Origin: Marmoricola sp.
GTDB taxonomy: Bacteria > Actinomycetota > Actinomycetes > Propionibacteriales > Nocardioidaceae
Assembly: GCA_025965195.1 (NCBI GenBank)
Contig: JAOPXK010000098.1
Location: forward strand, 21,335 to 85,334
Direction: 5' to 3'
Length of the DNA: 64,000 nucleotides
The notes under the pieces were generated by a model. The model was not told the origin of the DNA, made no database searches, and saw only the letters and a list, made by a program, of their open reading frames with translations. Positions 61,409-64,000 of the stretch are shown one piece after another (positions within the stretch are counted from its first letter, which is position 1; each line of letters starts with the position of its first letter). A program made the position numbers and the translations under genes.

Positions 61409-62275
61409 GTGCCCGAGTTGCCCGAGGTTGAGGCGCTGGCCCTGGACCTGGGGAGCCGGCTCAAGGACCGTGCGATCGTCCGGGTCGACATCGCTGCGTT
61501 CAGTGCGCTGAAGACCTATGACCCGCCGATCTCCGCGTTGTCGGGGGCGATGGTCGACGGCGTCACCCGGCACGGCAAGTTCCTCGACATCGACGCCGGC
61601 GGGACCCACCTGATCCTGCACCTCGCCCGCGCCGGCTGGGTGCGCTGGAAGGACGAGGTCCCGAAGCTGCCGGCCAAGCCGAACAGCAAGTCACCGCTGG
61701 CCGCCCGGGTCGTCCTCGACAACGGTGCCGGGCTCGACATCACCGAGGCGGGGACTCGCAAGAGCCTCGCGGTGTACGTCGTCAGGGCTCCCGCCGACGT
61801 GCCCGGCATCGCCCGGCTCGGGCCCGATCCGCTGGCCGACGACTTCACTCTCGACGTTCTGTCCGGGATCCTGCAGAGCGCCGGACGCGCGCAGATGAAG
61901 GGCGTGCTGCGCTATCAGGGCAACATCGCCGGCATCGGCAACGCCTACTCCGACGAGCTGCTGCACGCAGCGAAGATGTCGCCGTTCAAGCCGGCCAACA
62001 GCCTGTCCGACGAGGAGCTTCAGACCTTGTACGACGCCATCCGCGACGTGCTGGGCGATGCCGTGAAGCGCTCCGCCGGCCTGCCCGCAAGCGAGCTCAA
62101 GGGCGAGAAGAAGACCCACATGTCGGTGCACGGACGCACCGGTGAGACCTGTCCCGTGTGCGGCGACATCGTCCGCGAGGTGTCGTTCGCGGACTCCTCG
62201 CTGCAGTACTGCGCGACCTGCCAGACCGGAGGGAAGCCGCTGGCTGACCGGCGGACGTCGAAGTTCCTGAAGTAG
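61409..62275 (+). CDS. Fpg/Nei-family DNA glycosylase/AP lyase
   Basis: 288 residues from GTG 61409. After removal of Met, Pro1 and Glu2 of PELPEVEALAL are the catalytic residues. The H2TH region RYQGNIAGIGNAYSDELL is present, and the C-terminal zinc finger has four cysteines (CPVCGDIV...YCATCQTGG). It removes oxidised bases and cuts the strand. The zinc-finger spacing and GDIVREVSFADSSL follow the actinobacterial Nei2/Fpg2-like branch rather than canonical MutM. Confidence 0.92.
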   Translation: MPELPEVEALALDLGSRLKDRAIVRVDIAAFSALKTYDPPISALSGAMVDGVTRHGKFLDIDAGGTHLILHLARAGWVRWKDEVPKLPAKPNSKSPLAARVVLDNGAGLDITEAGTRKSLAVYVVRAPADVPGIARLGPDPLADDFTLDVLSGILQSAGRAQMKGVLRYQGNIAGIGNAYSDELLHAAKMSPFKPANSLSDEELQTLYDAIRDVLGDAVKRSAGLPASELKGEKKTHMSVHGRTGETCPVCGDIVREVSFADSSLQYCATCQTGGKPLADRRTSKFLK

Positions 62276-62285
62276 CCTTCCCGAC

Positions 62286-62621
62286 ATGACTTCCGTGCCC
62301 ACCGTGACCGTCAAGGACCTGCCGGACCCACTCCCCGCGAACCTCCACGTGGTCGACGTACGTGAGCCGGTCGAGTGGCAGCACGGCCACATCGACGGCG
62401 CGTTGCACATCCCGCTCCAGCAGCTTCCCGACCGGTTGGCGGACCTGCCGAGCGAGGGTCAGTACCTCTTCGTCTGCAAGGTCGGCGGCCGGTCCGCGCA
62501 GGCCGTTGCCTGGCTCGTCGAGCAGGGCGCCGACGCGGTCAACCTCGACGGAGGGATGCTCGACTGGGCCGCCGCCGGACGCCCGATGGTCAGCGACGCC
62601 GGCGACCCGATGGTGTTCTGA
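62286..62621 (+). CDS. Rhodanese-like sulfurtransferase
   Basis: A single 111-residue rhodanese domain. VVDVREPVEWQHGHIDGALH is the CDC25-like N-terminal motif. The active-site cysteine is C64 in LFVCKVGGRSAQAV, and LDGGMLDWAAAG closes the domain. It transfers sulfane sulfur to cyanide or protein partners. It lies 10 nt after the glycosylase and is probably co-transcribed. Its stop codon begins a REP-like repeat. Confidence 0.93.
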   Translation: MTSVPTVTVKDLPDPLPANLHVVDVREPVEWQHGHIDGALHIPLQQLPDRLADLPSEGQYLFVCKVGGRSAQAVAWLVEQGADAVNLDGGMLDWAAAGRPMVSDAGDPMVF

Positions 62622-62642
62622 TCTCGACAAGCTCGATCACCG
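62619..62642. repeat. REP-like palindromic repeat, copy 3
   Basis: Differs from copies 1 and 2 at two bases only, changing TGGTC...GACCA to TGATC...GATCA, so both arms changed together and pairing is kept. It starts at the stop codon of the rhodanese gene. Confidence 0.75.
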
Positions 62643-62706
62643 GGTCGCGACTGCGCTCGAGCAAGATGGCCGGGATGGTTTGTTGGTTGAGTGAGAAGGG
62701 CGCCGC

Positions 62707-63489
62707 ATGATCGAGATCCTGAACCCCACCGAACTGACCCGTGCAAGGAACACCGGCGCCCTGGTCGCTGACATCTTGCAGACACTGAAGGGCCGCAGCA
62801 CGGTTGGCACGAGCCTTCTGGAGATCGATCGGTGGGCCGAGACCATGATCGTCGAGGCTGGAGCGCAGTCCTGCTACGTCGACTACGAGCCGTCCTTCGG
62901 ACGCGGGCCGTTCGGCCACTACATCTGCACGGCCGTCAACGACGCCGTACTCCACGGACTGCCACACGACTACATGCTTGCCGACGGCGACCTGTTGACA
63001 CTCGACCTCGCCGTCTCCAAAGGCGGAGTCGCTGCAGACTCTGCCATCAGCTTGATCGTGGGCGAATCGAGGCCCCCGGAGAGTGTCGCGATGATCAGCG
63101 CAACCGAACGCGCGTTGAGCGCAGGGATAGCCGCTGCCGGACCCGGGGCTCGCATCGGTGACATCTCCCATGCCATCGGCTCGGTCCTCAGTGAGGCGGG
63201 GTACCCGATCAACACCGAGTTCGGAGGTCATGGAATCGGATCAACGATGCACCAGGACCCCCACGTTCCAAACACCGGACGGCCCGGCCGTGGGTACAAA
63301 CTGCGCCCTGGGCTGCTGCTCGCACTTGAGCCGTGGGTCATGGCGGACACCGCCGAGCTCGTCACTGATGCCGACGGGTGGACGCTGCGAAGTGCAACAG
63401 GCTGCCGGACAGCACACAGCGAGCACACGATCGCCATCACCAACGACGGAGCCGAAATCCTCACCCTGCCGAAGCAGGCGCAACCGTGA
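62707..63489 (+). CDS. map: Methionine aminopeptidase (M24 family)
   Basis: 260 residues, normal for type I. The five metal ligands appear as D in LTLDLAVS, D in VAADSAIS, H in GHGIGSTMHQDP, E in LALEPWVM and E in AHSEHTIAI. HYICTAVNDAVLHGLP is the family signature with the substrate His. It removes the initiator Met from new proteins. No SEC-C zinc extension is present. The local sequence is slightly less GC-rich than upstream genes. It may be a second copy, since map is usually in the ribosomal-protein region. Confidence 0.92.
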   Translation: MIEILNPTELTRARNTGALVADILQTLKGRSTVGTSLLEIDRWAETMIVEAGAQSCYVDYEPSFGRGPFGHYICTAVNDAVLHGLPHDYMLADGDLLTLDLAVSKGGVAADSAISLIVGESRPPESVAMISATERALSAGIAAAGPGARIGDISHAIGSVLSEAGYPINTEFGGHGIGSTMHQDPHVPNTGRPGRGYKLRPGLLLALEPWVMADTAELVTDADGWTLRSATGCRTAHSEHTIAITNDGAEILTLPKQAQP

Positions 63490-63615
63490 GGACGACAACC
63501 TGCCCCGGCCCCACACCGCATTCGCCGGTCAGCCGCCCTTCACGCGATTGATCAACGTCCCCGGTCAATACCGTCTAGGCAGATCAGGTTGTCACCTATT
63601 CGTGCAGCAGACGCG

Positions 63616-63840
63616 TTAGAGCCCGCCGAGGCGTAGCTGTGGGCGAGCGACAGCGATATAGAGGATGGTTCCAATGACGCCGAGAAACACCATGAGGAGC
63701 ACGTAGAGCAGCTGGCTTTGGCCACCAGCTTCCCACTGCGACATCGGTGTCCGTAGAGCCTCGATCAGCACAAGAAGCCACCAGACGAACAAGGCAACGC
63801 CTACAACGGCGATCCCGAAGATCAGCAAAGGGAGGGCCAT
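63616..63840 (-). CDS. Small PLDc_N-type membrane protein (74 aa)
   Basis: Two membrane segments (about 1-27 and 44-65) separated by a short loop (EALRTPMSQWEAGGQSQ). The hydrophobic pattern with an Arg-Pro exit (YIAVARPQLRLGG) resembles the PLDc_N domain that precedes cardiolipin-synthase-like phospholipases and also occurs alone. The catalytic domain is absent. It converges with map. The function is unknown. Confidence 0.7.
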   Translation of the reverse strand: MALPLLIFGIAVVGVALFVWWLLVLIEALRTPMSQWEAGGQSQLLYVLLMVFLGVIGTILYIAVARPQLRLGGL

Positions 63841-64000
63841 ACGCGGAGCCTAGGGGACGCGTTCTGGGTTGTCGCCAATTCAACGACTGACGGGCTTGTC
63901 CCCAACAACTAAGGAGCCGGATAGGACTCCGGTGGTGTCACACGTCCCTCGGTTCATCAGCACGCATGGTCCGGGTCGCGCCTAGGCGAAGGCAGCGGGC

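Noticed and set aside
1-64000. CRISPR arrays, insertion sequences, prophage or integrative-element ends, including the 3-prime ends of the three tRNA genes
   Set aside because: No regularly spaced repeats, transposase or integrase genes were seen, and no duplicated tRNA ends were found near the tRNA genes.

Overview
The window looks like chromosome from a high-GC actinobacterium, most probably a Nocardioides-like member of the Propionibacteriales. The evidence is very high GC, frequent GTG starts, stop/start overlaps of 4 nt (ATGA, GTGA), a GTP-type PEP carboxykinase, a bacterial proteasome activator ending in GMYL, and DUF6457 and DUF5926-type proteins. I see no insertion sequence, phage genes or CRISPR array.

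Layout. 1-2.6 kb: edge of a GT-C membrane glycosyltransferase, divergent from an OmpR-type two-component pair. 2.8-9.9 kb: an F420-reductase-like protein, pckG, three tRNA genes (Arg-ACG, Ser-GCT, Ser-TGA), and a LuxR/TrmB-type regulator convergent with a 50-residue secreted-peptide gene. 10-13.4 kb: nitrilase-type amidase, mobA with a DUF6457 partner, a quinone oxidoreductase and the proteasome activator. 13.5-16.8 kb: a PaaX-type regulator, AidB-like acyl-CoA dehydrogenase and crotonase in one overlapping operon behind a clear operator/promoter.

The centre (18.3-40.3 kb) is a catabolic island of CoA-thioester chemistry. An eleven-gene minus-strand operon encodes two acyl-CoA dehydrogenases, an NDP-forming acyl-CoA synthetase, an HMG-CoA-lyase-like enzyme, a CaiB-type CoA transferase, three crotonases, an MmgE/PrpD protein, a hotdog thioesterase and a thiolase. 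Around it lie an IclR regulator, a tandem-domain CaiB protein, a five-gene Liv-type ABC importer and a two-subunit 3-oxoacid CoA-transferase. Together they read as import, activation, beta-oxidation-like shortening and retro-aldol/thiolytic cleavage of an unknown, probably branched or dicarboxylic acid. Repeated TAnCCGCACA half-sites at the IclR and CoA-transferase promoters suggest one regulon.

The right third (40.4-64 kb) is mostly housekeeping and accessory: serS, an FdhF/YdeP molybdoenzyme, a PAP2-diacylglycerol kinase fusion, a lipase, a frameshifted DUF4446 gene, pheA, a secreted sedolisin, a larB-larC-GDT1-arginine deiminase operon, GDPD, a AAA ATPase, a Nei-type glycosylase, rhodanese and methionine aminopeptidase. 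A short palindromic repeat occurs three times here; two copies are read through as part of larC.

All functional calls come from reading translations and motifs by eye; no database search was run.
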